Assembly (NCBI GenBank): GCA_014529385.2
Contig: CM043962.1
Location: 41,587,098 to 41,651,097 of the forward strand
DNA length: 64,000 nucleotides
Direction: 5' to 3'
DNA from: Adiantum capillus-veneris
Taxonomy: Eukaryota; Streptophyta; Polypodiopsida; Polypodiales; Pteridaceae
Below the pieces are notes generated by a model. It was not told the origin of the DNA and did not search any database. It worked only from the letters and a program-made list of their open reading frames with translations. The translations under genes and the position numbers were made by a program. Shown piece after piece: positions 1-12,403 of the stretch (its first letter is position 1; the number at the start of each line of letters is the position of its first letter).

Positions 1-458
1 TCACCTTCACCTTTGAAATAAGCAATGTCCTCTTCCAAATCAGAAAATGGTTGATCTCTATCCATGCAAGCATAAAAGGGAGAATCATGATGAGGAATGT
101 AGCAACCGGCTACAAAAATGGGTACTCTTTTTGGTGTCATAATTTTCAGCCATACATAACGTTTGTACTTGTCATCTTTCACAATTGATACAAAATCTTC
201 CAATCCTTTCTTAACCATACATGCTAACCCTCCTTGTCCTCTTCGTTGCTTGAGATTCTTTGACCACATCAATGAATGTACATTGTAATCCTCCAAGCCG
301 TCAATCCTTTGTGTATCATGCTCCCAAGTTTCAACAAGAAGTACAACATCGGCTTTGCTTGTTAGTTCATCAATGCCAACCCCCGCATTCCATGGGTATC
401 CATTACAATTCCAAAAGCATATTTTCAATTGTAACTCGGTCTCATAGGTCACGCATCC
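1..458 (-). CDS. LINE ORF2 start: AP-type (EEP) endonuclease domain, truncated by the window edge
   Basis: Translating the minus strand from 458 down to the window edge gives one open frame. It begins about ten codons before the motif FWNCNG, followed by ADVVLLVETWEHD, then GQGGLACMVKKGLEDF and FVAGCYIPHHDSPF. This is the N-terminal half of the apurinic/apyrimidinic-type endonuclease that opens ORF2 of L1-like non-LTR retrotransposons. The enzyme nicks target DNA to prime reverse transcription. The N of WNCNG and the E of VETW are the expected metal-binding positions. The reverse transcriptase would lie beyond base 1 and is not in the window. No ATG precedes the domain: the frame runs directly from the ORF1 stop codon (459-461), so ORF2 has no obvious start of its own. 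No stop is seen within the visible part. Confidence 0.85.
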
Positions 459-1409
459 CTATTTGCTTGAGAGACTTGCCTCCTCCTTGGGCACATTTTC
501 TTCATGAGAGATCTCCTTGTTTTTATTATTCTTTTCCTCATATGCCTTGCGACGCATATTTTGTTGCTTAATAGTGCGATCTTCACATACAAAACATTTT
601 GTATCCCTCAAATAGATCCAACTATTATCAAGGATAATCTTTCGCTTGGTCTCATCCGGCATGGTGCATACAATTGGCCGTTCTCCCGAGCGAGGAGCTC
701 CTTGCTTCCCCACTCTATGTGCTCCATAGACCATAACTCCGGACATGCCAAAGTGGGTTTTGAAGAAATCTTCAATAACAATGGCAAGAGAAGGAGGTGT
801 CTCTGACTTCTCTTCGCGAATTCCACGAATAACAATGTTCTTGGAACGTCGCTCCCGTTCTTTCAACTCCTCCACATCCACATTCTCAACATTCTTTGTT
901 TGAACCATAGCTTGCATGAGTGAGGAATTAGAAACCACATTGCTACCACATACATCAGCCCAAGACTTGTTTGTGCATACATTTTTCATGTCGCATACAT
1001 CCCGGCTCATAGTGTCAAATTTCTCCTCTTTCAATACATGGTCATGCTCTACTTTGCTCATCCGCTCCTTCAAAGCATTCAAGTCCACAAGAGAGCGTTT
1101 ACATTCCTTGACTTCCTCTTCAAGTTGCATCAAACGTGTTGTTTGCATCTCAAGTGTCCTCTTGAGATTTTCATTCTCAACCACAAGTACCCTTAGTGTG
1201 CCATTCTCCATTGCAAGTGCTCGTAAGTCTTCGCCTTGTTTGTTTACGGTCTCTTGCAATGATACCAAGTACGCCATGATCATGGTTTCCGATGTCGTTG
1301 GTTGGGGGGTTGTGTTGCTATCTCCACACTTAGGAGATTTTGGATCACTTTCCACAATGGTTGTGGATCTTGTTGAAGAAGAAGAACCCTTGCGAGTGCC
1401 GGAAGACAT
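459..1409 (-). CDS. LINE ORF1 protein (coiled coil plus RRM-like L1/CR1-type domain)
   Basis: An intact 316-residue frame starts at an ATG at 1409. Residues 1-40 are Ser/Thr-rich. About 45-150 is heptad-like and charged (coiled coil). About 185-290 contains RRSKNIVIRGIREEKSE, then YGAHRVGK, RPIVCTM and RDTKCFVCEDRTIKQQNMRR. This order (R-rich, IRG, AHRVG, RPI, then a second basic strand) is that of the RRM-like domain of L1/CR1-type ORF1 proteins, which trimerise and coat element RNA. Plant LINEs more often carry a zinc-knuckle ORF1, so this type is noteworthy. The ORF ends in TAG, and the endonuclease frame continues in the same phase directly after it. Base composition is similar to its surroundings. 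The assignment to a LINE ORF1 is firm; the clade is not determined. Confidence 0.8.
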   Translation of the reverse strand: MSSGTRKGSSSSTRSTTIVESDPKSPKCGDSNTTPQPTTSETMIMAYLVSLQETVNKQGEDLRALAMENGTLRVLVVENENLKRTLEMQTTRLMQLEEEVKECKRSLVDLNALKERMSKVEHDHVLKEEKFDTMSRDVCDMKNVCTNKSWADVCGSNVVSNSSLMQAMVQTKNVENVDVEELKERERRSKNIVIRGIREEKSETPPSLAIVIEDFFKTHFGMSGVMVYGAHRVGKQGAPRSGERPIVCTMPDETKRKIILDNSWIYLRDTKCFVCEDRTIKQQNMRRKAYEEKNNKNKEISHEENVPKEEASLSSK

Positions 1410-1634
1410 TGTATGTAAAATAGGAGATGAGAATCAATTTTGTTGAACCTGTTCACTTCGGAAATGCTGCTACAGAAACGCCTTCCATAACTCTGAAAAT
1501 TTCTGTCTTTATATCAATGCGTAGAGGACTTCGTGCTCTTCGATTGAAGCTATAGATCACCCAAATCGGAGTTCGGATGAAGAAGTTATGATCAAAAGAG
1601 TGGACTGCTGTCTACTAGGTCAAAAAACGGCTGC

Positions 1635-3650
<2,016 letters not shown>

Positions 3651-3754
3651 TGGTTTCATTTGTATTAAAGAGAATCTTGGGAGATGCCTTCAGGTTTTGA
3701 AATGAAAAAGCAAGGACTCAGGAGCATACACGGCATGTGGCAGAGGGCTATGTG

Positions 3755-3756
<2 letters not shown>

Positions 3757-3798
<42 letters not shown>
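3757..3798. repeat. (GA)n microsatellite
   Basis: About 42 bp of GATA-led (GA)n in otherwise unique sequence. The Ser-Leu frames on the minus strand are produced by the repeat. Confidence 0.9.
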
Positions 3799-3804
<6 letters not shown>

Positions 3805-4121
3805 GATGATTGGATGAAGCTGCAATGCCGTGTGTGTCGGTGTGCGTGCTCATTTGCAGAACGAGGGTCCGGATCTAGGTGCAAATTCTATCCTTGTTGC
3901 GATGTCGTGTGTGTGCAATGGGAGGAGGGTACGAGGATGATGTGATAGTCGTTGCGGGCATGTGCAGGTGAAGAGTCTTGCCAAGCTGAACTGCAACGTC
4001 ACTGACCGAGTAAGTATGGAGGTAGTCCTAACGTCTTCATTAGATGGTATCTAAAGAGATCCTTGGGCACTCGAAAAGGAAAAAAGAGTTTTAAATGGAA
4101 TGAAAGTTTCCCTTCGACTTA

Positions 4122-4640
4122 AAAGGTGAAAGGGAAGGGTGAGGGGCAGTGTTCCGGAAAAATCATTTTTCCAAGACATACAAAATTCCTTTCCTTGTTT
4201 ATTTCAAGAGGAAATTTCAAAAAATTAGGCTATTTTTTAAAGATTTTTACACTATTTTTGTCTATTTTGGGGCGGGATTTCTCCTTTTCTCCCGTGTCCT
4301 CAACCGGCATTTTAAAAATTGAAAACGGCACGATATTAAGTTGAGACACATTTTTCCCGAACATTGGTGAGGGGGGAGAAAAGGGAAGGGAAGGGTGATT
4401 AAAAGGTGAAAGGGAAGGGTGAGGGGGGAGAAAAAGGGGGAAGGGGGGTGTTTTGAGAATTTTGGAAAATTTGAAGGGCATTTTGGTAATTTATGATAAA
4501 ATAGTGGGGGGTATTTTAAAACTTTGAAGGGCATTTTGGAAATTTATGATAAAATAGAAGAGGTATTTTGGGAATTTTTGAAATTTGAAGAGTATTTTGG
4601 GATTTTTCACAAATTGGAGGTGTATTTTCAAAATTTTCTC
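4122..4640. repeat. Degenerate minisatellite: purine block duplication and a TATTTTGG-type tandem array
   Basis: The purine block AAAGGTGAAAGGGAAGGGTG occurs at about 4122 and again at about 4401. From about 4465 to 4640 a unit of roughly 25-35 bp, built around GGGCATTTTGG or GAGTATTTTGGGA followed by AAATTT, repeats at least five times with drift. The paired copies GAAGGGCATTTTGG at about 4473 and 4527 are the clearest. No coding signal is visible. Confidence 0.7.
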
Positions 4641-4864
4641 TCTTTCAATCTCTCTCTGTCTCTCTCTCCACATTGCAAGCTTAGAGCTATGAGTCGAACA
4701 CAGATCATCGTAACACGAGACAGAGCGAGGTAGTAGAGGCATTCTGAAGAGATGCTCTGTCTCTTGCTCGTTTTGTCTCTGTGTGTGCCTTGCAGATATA
4801 GACCTAGAGGTGCTACTGCGAATCCAGTCAACCTGTAGCTATATTTGGTGTGTGAGCAACCCCC

Positions 4865-5518
4865 GGGGGGGGGGGGGGGGGGGGGGGGATGGGCAATGGA
4901 ATGGGAGACTACGAGAAGGGGGCTTGCCAGCTTGACTTTTGCTTTGGACAAGAATGCTTTAAGTTGCCATTTCTCTGAGTATTTTGGGGAGGGGAGATAA
5001 CAAGTCGAGGAGAGAGAGGGAAGGAGAGAGAAAGAGATTTCTTTGATAAGAATCTAAAAATAGGAGATTACCAAAAAACCCCTTCAATTTGTGGAAATTC
5101 CCAAAATATCCTTAACCTGTTTTGGTTGGATTGTTCAAGATTTTCTAATCTTTATTCCTTTTTTTACAATTGAGATCCGTTTTTGAGTGCCTAGCATGTA
5201 ATTTGTCACGAATTAATGAAGCAATTCATCTCCAAAGCCTACATAACCAACTCAAATTCTAGTTTGTGCTGGAGTGCGTGTATGAGGTAGGACAATGATC
5301 GACGCAACCTAGGTGGGAGGTTGGCCAGCAAGGCAGGTGCAAGGGAAGGAAGAGGGGGGGGGGGGGGGGGGGGGGGCGACAGGTGCCAAAGAAGCGGCAT
5401 GCAGGCAAGGAGTGAGAAAATCGATTTTTTTAAAATATGTAGATCATTGCAATAGCAAGAGCGGAGTGACTCCGTGCAAGTGCAAATTGATGGTGCGAAT
5501 GGCCCGAGTGTAGCCTCA

Positions 5519-5565
<47 letters not shown>
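4865..5565. repeat. Poly-G tracts and (CT)n microsatellite
   Basis: Uninterrupted G runs lie at about 4865-4888 and 5354-5376, with a shorter one near 5732, and a (CT)n tract at about 5519-5565. Lengths of such tracts are often uncertain in assemblies. No gene was found between them. Confidence 0.9.
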
Positions 5566-5569
<4 letters not shown>

Positions 5570-5800
5570 GCAGAGTGCTCGATTGATGGTAATAAGGATA
5601 GGGGGTAGGAAGGTTGCGAGCAAGGAGAAATGACCAAGAGGGGATTGCCCTCACGAGCAGGGACATACCAAGGGAGTGGACGCAAGCAAGCGCGAACACG
5701 CAAGGATTGGGGGTTTTTTTTTTTGTTTTGGGGGGGGGGGGGGGCGTGTTCTTTGATGAGGAGGAATGGCGGATCTAGCTAGATTCGCCTTAATTGTTGT

Positions 5801-5965
5801 TCAATCCCTTAAAGGATGTTAGGAACATCTGGACATGAGGATAGGTTGACTTAAACCTCTTGAAAACGTATGTGTGCCATGCTTCAATCCCTTCATGCAT
5901 ATTAGCAACGTGTGGGCATGAGGATAGGTTGAATTAAACTCCTGAAAATCTATGTGTGCCATGAG
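5801..5965. repeat. Two-copy 83-bp tandem duplication
   Basis: Two adjacent copies begin with TCAATCCCTT at 5801 and 5884. Both share GGCATGAGGATAGGTTGA-like and TATGTGTGCCATG segments. They are diverged, so the duplication is old. Confidence 0.75.
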
Positions 5966-6374
5966 TAAAAAATTAGTTTCTGACGTTTTGTCGTGCTTCT
6001 CAAAGCTGTTTGTCAACTCAAAATGAGCACATCTTAATCGTAAGGCCCCTATCCAAAAGGGCTTTGTATTCTCAAAGACCTTAAAGAAATAGCTATAGAA
6101 CACAAAAAGTCCAGTAAATAATGTCATAAACATCTAATATCTAACCAACCCAAACGATTTTCTCATAATTATTAAACTAATCATTTAATGTGGGAGAATA
6201 GACGAGAACAAGGGTTAGAATATATACATGTGTTTTCGGGTCTATCTCGACACGAGGCCAATAATAAAGGGACTCAAATGAGAGATGGTCTGTCAAAGAG
6301 CAAGGTTAGGTTAAAAGTCCTTTGACCTTAGGTAAGTTAGGGCTGGGCTTGAGGTGGGAACCCGACCCAAGGTT

Positions 6375-6541
6375 GAGGTGCTTGTTGTGCTTGATGGCTA
6401 GGGTGCTTGAGATGCTTGTCGTGCTTGCTGACTAAGATGCTCGAGGTGCTTTTCGTGCTTACCGACTAGGGAGCTTGAGGTGCTTGTGGGAACACTACCC
6501 AAGCTGGAGGTGCTTTGTCATGCTTGGTGACTTAAGTGCTT
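6375..6541. repeat. 34-bp minisatellite, about five units
   Basis: Three exact-length units of 34 bp (6375-6408, 6409-6442, 6443-6476) start GAGGTGCTTG or GAGATGCTTG and end with a GCTT/GCTC. A shortened divergent unit and a 35-bp unit follow. No protein-coding signal: the frame does not stay open across units. Confidence 0.85.
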
Positions 6542-7640
6542 GAAGGTGAGGTGTTCCACAAAGTCAAAAAGATCCCTACAAGGAGGGGGTGAGTCCTACA
6601 AGAGGGGGCTAGAGAGAGAACACGCACACCCTCACACAAGGCAAGCTTGGTACAAAGAAAGCAAATATGACACTTGTAAAGTTCCTCCTCATGTTGCCCT
6701 CATGGTGTGCCTAAAGCCTATTGGTTGGCTTCCCAAGGGGTCCAATGATAAATCAATTAATTAAAATAATTATTTTAGCATTTATTATGTTCTCTCTCTC
6801 AAAGGGGAAAGGGGGACACTTGTCCCAAGGCTACCCTTGTTGCTTGATATGCATTCCGCATGTGATTGGCCAGGCTTGCAGGGGTCCAATGAGCTAGAAG
6901 AGGGGGTCAACCAAGGAAGCTAGGGGCATGCTTGGGGGGTATACTCTTCCACACACACTCTCATTGTGTGAAGTGCAAAGTGAAAGATCTCCATCTCCTT
7001 CTCCAAGCTAGTAGAGAAGTTGAGAGCTTACACCAACACTCTTGGCTATGGAATGCAAATCCAACCAAGAGCCATGCTTCAATGCTTCAGCTTGCCATCT
7101 TCTCCATCTTCATTACTATGCTATTATGTATGCTAGGAAGAAGAGTGATGATAAGTGAGGAACTACTTTTTTCTCATATGAAATGTTTCTTCTTCCTCTT
7201 TCCTACCCTCATTCCCCGCTAGCTCTCTCCACCTTCGAAGGTGTTTGAGGCCTTGGGACTGAGGCTTTGGTATAGTTAATGCTTTTGACAAAGTTTATGT
7301 TATCCTCGTGATGCATAAAGCTTTCCATCTTCATTGCATCACCTAGGTCACCAAGAACACAGATATTGTATTGCACCAAGTCTCTCTTAATGGGAGAGTC
7401 CATAATACAAAGGCCTATTGGAGGGGGGACCGCCGGCTCCACATAAATCTGATCCTCAATTGTTGTCAAGTTCTCTAAACTCTCTTTCTTGCAAAAGTAT
7501 TGTTCATGCCAAGTTAATTAAGTACTATGTTTATGTGTTGCTACCATCAATTAAGTTCACCCTCTATGCTAACAAAGTAATCTTGCAAAAATGCTTTCTC
7601 TAATTTTCCTAATTCTGCTAATCTCAAAGTCATAGGCCAT
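6542..7640. other. Non-coding stretch, no gene recognised
   Basis: The short frames here lack motifs. The sequence has no repeats or hairpins that I could define. Confidence 0.5.
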
Positions 7641-8100
7641 TTCCATTACAAAGAAACAAATTATCTTGAAAATGTCTAAAAGTGCTTTTGAAAATAGAAA
7701 GGGCTTTCAATAATGTAAAAAAATTGCTTTTGATAATAAAAAGTGTATTTTCCTTTGAAAGCACTTCAAACAAAAGAAAGTGCTTTAACAAAGTGCTTTC
7801 AAGAACATGCAATGCTTCTGCAAAGTGTTTTCAACATACAAAAGTACTTTTTGAAAGAGATTTCAATAGAAAAAAAGTGCATTTGACAACAATAAACTTG
7901 TGCTTTGAATAAAAAAAGTGTTTTTCTTGGTTGATAGAAAGTGCCTAGCAGAGTGCTTTCAAGAAAATATAGTGATTTAATTAAAATAAGTGCTTTCATA
8001 AAATATTTGTAATAATGTACACTTCAAAAAGCATTTGAAAGTGCTTTCCATAGCATTTGAAAATAGAGAGTGCCTTCAAGAACATGCAGTATGAAAATCT
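7640..8100. repeat. Degenerate array built on AAAGTGCTTTCAA
   Basis: The motif (A)AAGTGCTTTCAA or close variants recurs about every 20-35 bases, more than a dozen times, some in inverted form (for example GAAAGCACTTC near 7757). Spacers are A-rich. The same motif family recurs at about 29840-29985. Frames overlapping it are low-complexity and were not called as genes. Confidence 0.65.
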
Positions 8101-8204
8101 CTAATTGTTTATCGTGGTCTTTAACCGTGTTTTGTAGAGAGAAGGTCCAAAATCAGGTGGAGAGGGAAGAGAGAGGAGGGCAGTTTTTTTTTTCATTTCA
8201 AATA

Positions 8205-8280
8205 TTATCGTGATTTTTTTGCGATTATTATCACAATAATTACCTATGTTATTGTCATGAGTATTACTGCGTTTATTCCC
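8205..8280. repeat. Imperfect hairpin of ATTATT/GTAATA type
   Basis: GCGATTATTATCACAATAAT on the left pairs imperfectly with ATTGTCATGAGTATTACTGC on the right around a centre near 8245. The same vocabulary of short words appears in the longer hairpin at 29629-29755, so both could be members of one small inverted-repeat (MITE-like) family. Confidence 0.4.
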
Positions 8281-8658
8281 GAAAAGCAATTTAGCACCTA
8301 ACATTCAAATTTTGGCTTAAACATTCCCTCCCTCTCAAATTTTGGTGTTTCCCTCCCCTAACTAGAAATTAAAGAACATTATATGAAATTTTCAATTTAA
8401 AAAAAAAGATATGAAAACATGGAACAATAGTTAGCTATGTGGGATTATACTTGGCTACATTTAAACTGATCACTATCACTTGATTAACATAATTTAGCAT
8501 GCTTCACAAAATTAGAGAGAGGAAAAGGGGGAGAGAGAGATGAATGGATGACACGACCAAAAAATTTCGTAACTTAAAGTATACAAAATGTTTATGAATC
8601 ATCTTTCAAAAGATCCCTACAAGAAGCATCATCCAATTCTAAGCCCATGGCTCCTAAA

Positions 8659-8883
8659 TCAATAAAGATCGAGAGAAATGGAATTGTCGTTTGTAGATGC
8701 GTCGGCTTCATCATATTCGATTTCGTCATCCTCCATCTCGTCATCTTCATCATCATGACAATCTTCTTCATTAAGACTTGCGGCCTCCGGACTTGAATCA
8801 TTGATCTCCCTCTCCTCTGTCTCCTCCTCATCCAAAGTAGGAGGTGGAAGAGGGTCAAAGATGGTCTCCACTTCATTAGTGGA
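8659..8883 (-). pseudogene. C-terminal exon of a CACTA-type transposase gene, cut off by gypsy E
   Basis: The minus strand from the edge of the gypsy E LTR at 8883 down to the stop at 8659 encodes TNEVETIFDPLPPPTL followed by a strongly acidic tail (runs such as DDEDDEMEDDE). Reading across the inserted element, the same frame runs without a break from 18859 onwards (see the fragment at 18859-20285). There it contains the end of a DUF4216-like domain. The short Ser-rich extension upstream of TNEVE in this frame is LTR sequence. The role of the acidic tail is unknown. Assignment to the transposase rests on frame continuity and a near-match 5-bp flanking repeat (GTGGA/GTGGC). Confidence 0.6.
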
Positions 8884-9374
8884 TGTAGAAGGCGAAGACA
8901 ATCTCAGAAGGCGGGAACTATCTCTTGGAAAGCCGAACAGTGGATCGGTCACTCACACATCACTAATTACCATGGCAGTTACTACTGTAACTTTTGGAAG
9001 GCTATAAATAGGACCCATTACATTGTAATCGGGCTTCTTGCTTCTTAGTTCTCTTGGCTTAGCACTTATCTTTTGGCTTTAGCTTTCAAGTATTTCCGAG
9101 CTACAATCTCTTCACCTTTAACTTCACCTTGTAATCATTACTGCTGTAATCATTTGAGCTTCAACTCGTTACACCTTGTACTAGTTGTCCCTGAACTATG
9201 AATCTAAAACTGCAAACACTTTTCCAATTGTCCAGTATGTCTCTCATTTTAGTATACTATTTCAGTCCAGTCTCCGTTCTCTATTCCAGTTTCACTAATT
9301 GAATTGATGACTTACCAGTAGCTTTAAATTCTAACACTGGAATCAGCTATCTGAAGAGATCAGCTCCAATTCCA
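8884..9374 (+). repeat. 5' LTR of gypsy E
   Basis: It starts TGTAGAAGGC and ends near CCAATTCCA. A TATA box (TATAAATA) lies at 9003-9010. It matches 18344-18858 throughout, with scattered substitutions and one 25-bp-scale length difference. The sequence just inside (TTTTGGTGATCACGG) is the expected place for a primer site, but I could not assign the tRNA. Confidence 0.85.
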
Positions 9375-9456
9375 TTTTGGTGATCACGGTCGTTAGAGAT
9401 GTTTGCTTGTTGACCAGAAAACTCTTATCTCCTGGTTAGAATTTTCTGCCGTAGTG

Positions 9457-10960
9457 ATGGTGCCCAAAACCAATTGTGGTCGTAAATCGTCACATCGCAT
9501 TGACCTTGTTCCTGAGGAATCAGAAAGAGACTCTGATCCTAAGAAGGACCCGGTGACTGAGACTGAGGTTTAGGAGGAGCACAGTCATGCTAATGAGACC
9601 AAGGACTCTCATCACTCCAGTCAGTCCAGAAGGAGAAGGGATGAGCGGGAAGAACGCAAGGCCAGGAGTTCTCGGACCACACATAAGGATGTTGGGGCCA
9701 AAGGCAGCAAGGGTAGTTGTCACAGTTCCAGAAGAAAAGCCAGAGAAGAGAAAAAAACTAAGACTGATGAAGAAATTGATTGGGATGCTGATACAGACCA
9801 TTACAAGAAATCTTCAGGACGGAGTCAGGTTCCTAAGGTCAGAAGAGGCTGAGACGATGCTGACCGGCTGATTATACCTCTTCATTGAAAATTTATTTCC
9901 CAGTGTTCAAAGGTGGGAATAAAGATGATCCACATGTTCATGTCCAAGCTTTTGAGCATTACGCTGAGTTGAAGAATATTGATGAAGATGACTGGGGGAA
10001 ATACTTTTCTTAGACACTAAAGGATGCAACAAGGAAATGGTACTACCATTACCCAGCTTGCCAACTCAGATCATACAACAAAGTGCTCAAGGCTTTCAAA
10101 CTGGAATATTCAGACAATAGAGGTGATGAGGACATCCTTTGTGAACTAGATAAGATAAAGCAAGGGAAATTATCGATTAAAGTTATGTTGAGAAAATCAA
10201 GGAGCTAACCAGGCAGCTGCTGCAGGAGCCACCATAAAAAAAGAGGTTGCGAGCATGGTTTTTAAATAGGTTCCACAATAAAAGCTTAGGGAACAGGAGG
10301 TGCCCGCACCAACAAAGAAATTCAATGATTTGGTGCAGCGAGCCCTCAAGCTTGAACAACAGGCAAAGAACAAGAGGAGCCACAAGAAGAGGAGGTCCAG
10401 TAGTAGCAGTTCTTCCACTGAGAATTTTGATTCCAGTAAGACCTCCAGTAGCTCTGAAAGCAGCTTAAATGAAAAGAGCAAAGACAAGGCCAAGAAAGGG
10501 TCTTGGTCCAGAAAGATTGATGAGATGGCCCAACAGATTGCTGAAATCAGTCAGACCAAACAACCTAATAGAAGAATGGAAACTTGGTATTCAAAGTGTA
10601 AATCTAAAGATCATGTTTCCAATGAATGTCCATAGTGTACCTATTGCAAAGCAAATGGTCATTTAAGGAGCAATTGTGGCATTCACATTCATCACTTCAA
10701 GAAGGGAAAAGATTTGTCTGTAGTGGCATTTACCAATGCTGAACCAGCCAGAGTGGAGACAACCAGTGTATCCCAAGTGGAGAAATTAGGTTCTGGTACT
10801 GGGAGTACCAGGTAGGTACTGGCAAGGGCCGGGATCGTGGTAATTTCCAAGACCGAAGCCTAAACTATTATACCTGTGGCAAGTATGGGCATTTTGCGGC
10901 TCAGTGTCGAGAAATACCTACTATTGCGGCTACTGAGGCGAAGGCCCCAGACTAGTTCCT
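9457..10960 (+). pseudogene. gag of gypsy E (capsid and zinc knuckles), broken
   Basis: An ATG at 9457 opens a charged N-terminal region interrupted by TAG at about 9568 and others. From about 9870 to 10190 the frame encodes FPVFKGGNKDDPHVHVQAFE and TLKDATRKWYYHYP, the capsid signature of retrotransposon gag proteins that assemble the virus-like particle. A Ser/Lys-rich stretch (10300-10500) follows. Then come knuckle-like cysteine clusters: CKSKDHVSNEC, CTYCKANGHLRSNC (an intact CX2CX4HX4C) and CGKYGHFAAQC. At least four stops or frame changes separate these parts, so no functional protein is predicted. Confidence 0.75.
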
Positions 10961-12006
10961 GTGAAAGCAGTTACACGCAGCAAAGGGGTAGTCATTGAGG
11001 AAATCCGAAAAGAGCTGGTAAAACCAATCTGTTCTGAAGGTAGCAAATGGGCTCAACAGAGAGAGGTATGGAAGGCAAAGGGCAAAGAAAAGGTAGTCGA
11101 TGAATGGAAGGAGCAGAGAGAACTGGAGGCTAAGATCACAGAGGATCTGGCTAAGAAGCTATCAAAGCAGCCAGAAAGTTTTGATGCCCGGGTCATTCAA
11201 AAGGGACCAGCCCAGTCTTCTGAGCAAACAAAACCAGAGCAGTCAAGGTATGGGGTTTTTGAGACTATGTTGGCTGCAGTCCAGGGACTGATAGAAGAAC
11301 TAGGGAATGTTACATCAGAGGAAACTGCAATAGGGAACGATAAAGGAGGCATAGTGAGTACCAAAGCAGAGGGTGGCACTGTGCATATAATTTTGATTCT
11401 TCAAGTTCTAATAACAATTTCGATCAAGAAAGGGAAGAGATTCATGTCAAGATTTGTGACAAAATTCAAAGATTGACAGTTGAACTAGATGACATTAGAA
11501 AAACTTTGCCTGAAGCAACAAAATTCATCAGACAGCGAAGGAAGGCTGAAGCGGAAGTCAGAGCAATTGACTTGGCTACTGTCAGAGATGATGAAGTGCC
11601 GATAATCCAGGTAGACTATAAGGTTAGGAAATAGTGGGAGCCACTATCTGGTGTCATACTGGATGGAGGAGCAGGAGTAAATATCCTGGGGACACACTTT
11701 CAGTAAAGAATGGGTATCACAAACCTGAAACCAACACCCTTCAAAGTTTGAATGGCGGATCATCGAGTTGTTCAGGCAACTGGGATGATAGAGAGTATGC
11801 AGATAAGGGTGGGCATAGAAAAGTTCAAGACTAGCTTCCTAGTACTAGATGTGGAAGGCGCATATGGGATGCTACTGGGGCACCCATGGTTGCGAACATC
11901 ACAAGCTATTCACGACTATGCCAATCAAAATCTGACAATACAAGGCACCAGTAGCAAAATTCAGATTCAGACGAACAACATTAGGAGCTGGAGAAAGGAG
12001 TTGTGA
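10961..12006 (+). pseudogene. Linker and aspartic protease region of gypsy E, broken
   Basis: 10961-11476 encodes a Lys/Glu-rich linker of unknown role. From about 11635 the frames read LSGVILDGGAGVNIL, then MADHRVVQATG and YGMLLGHPWLRTSQAIHDY. This is a retropepsin: active-site loop (here DGG rather than the usual D-S/T-G), flap region, and the hydrophobic-Gly motif LLGHPWL. It would process Gag-Pol. It lies between gag and RT, the normal gypsy position, in contrast to gypsy D in this window. The altered active-site loop and at least two frame changes indicate it is inactive. Confidence 0.65.
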
Positions 12007-12403
12007 CCAGAAGAGCTTTGCCATAAATATGGGGTAAAGAAAATTGAGAGGATGCTGGCGGTAATAAATATCTTTCCATTGGCAGAAATAGACCTAATTG
12101 CTGTGTTAACTGACAAAGGTCAGGCTGAAAAGCAAAGGAAGCAATTCCCAAGTCAGTTCACTGAACTGAATTATGGGGAACGACCAGTTCAACTAACTGG
12201 AAGGCCAAAAGAATCAGTCGATTCCAGTACGCTAGTGGCCTCTGAACAAGCACACTCAGGAGAAGTTATTGAAAATCAAAATAGCGATTCAGAGCTTAAA
12301 GGTCCGTCTTGGGATTATGCTGAGGAGACAACCAAAAGAAAGGGTGGTGGGCCTAACTGGTTGCTTCCAGATGATCAAGAAATAGAGGAATAGAATCTAG
12401 GTT

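Larger units (their letters stand above)
1..1409 (-). mobile_element. 5' part of an L1-like non-LTR retrotransposon (LINE)
   Basis: ORF1 and the beginning of the ORF2 endonuclease lie in order on the minus strand, and the rest of ORF2 and the 3' tail lie left of the window. The 5' untranslated leader should start somewhere to the right of 1409. A GC-balanced stretch from 1410 to about 1637 ends in a (GA)n microsatellite and may be that leader, but no boundary or target duplication can be seen. Confidence 0.75.

Noticed and set aside
4865-5745. Poly-G runs as possible G-quadruplex elements
   Set aside because: Lengths of such homopolymers are unreliable in assemblies, and nothing around them suggests function.
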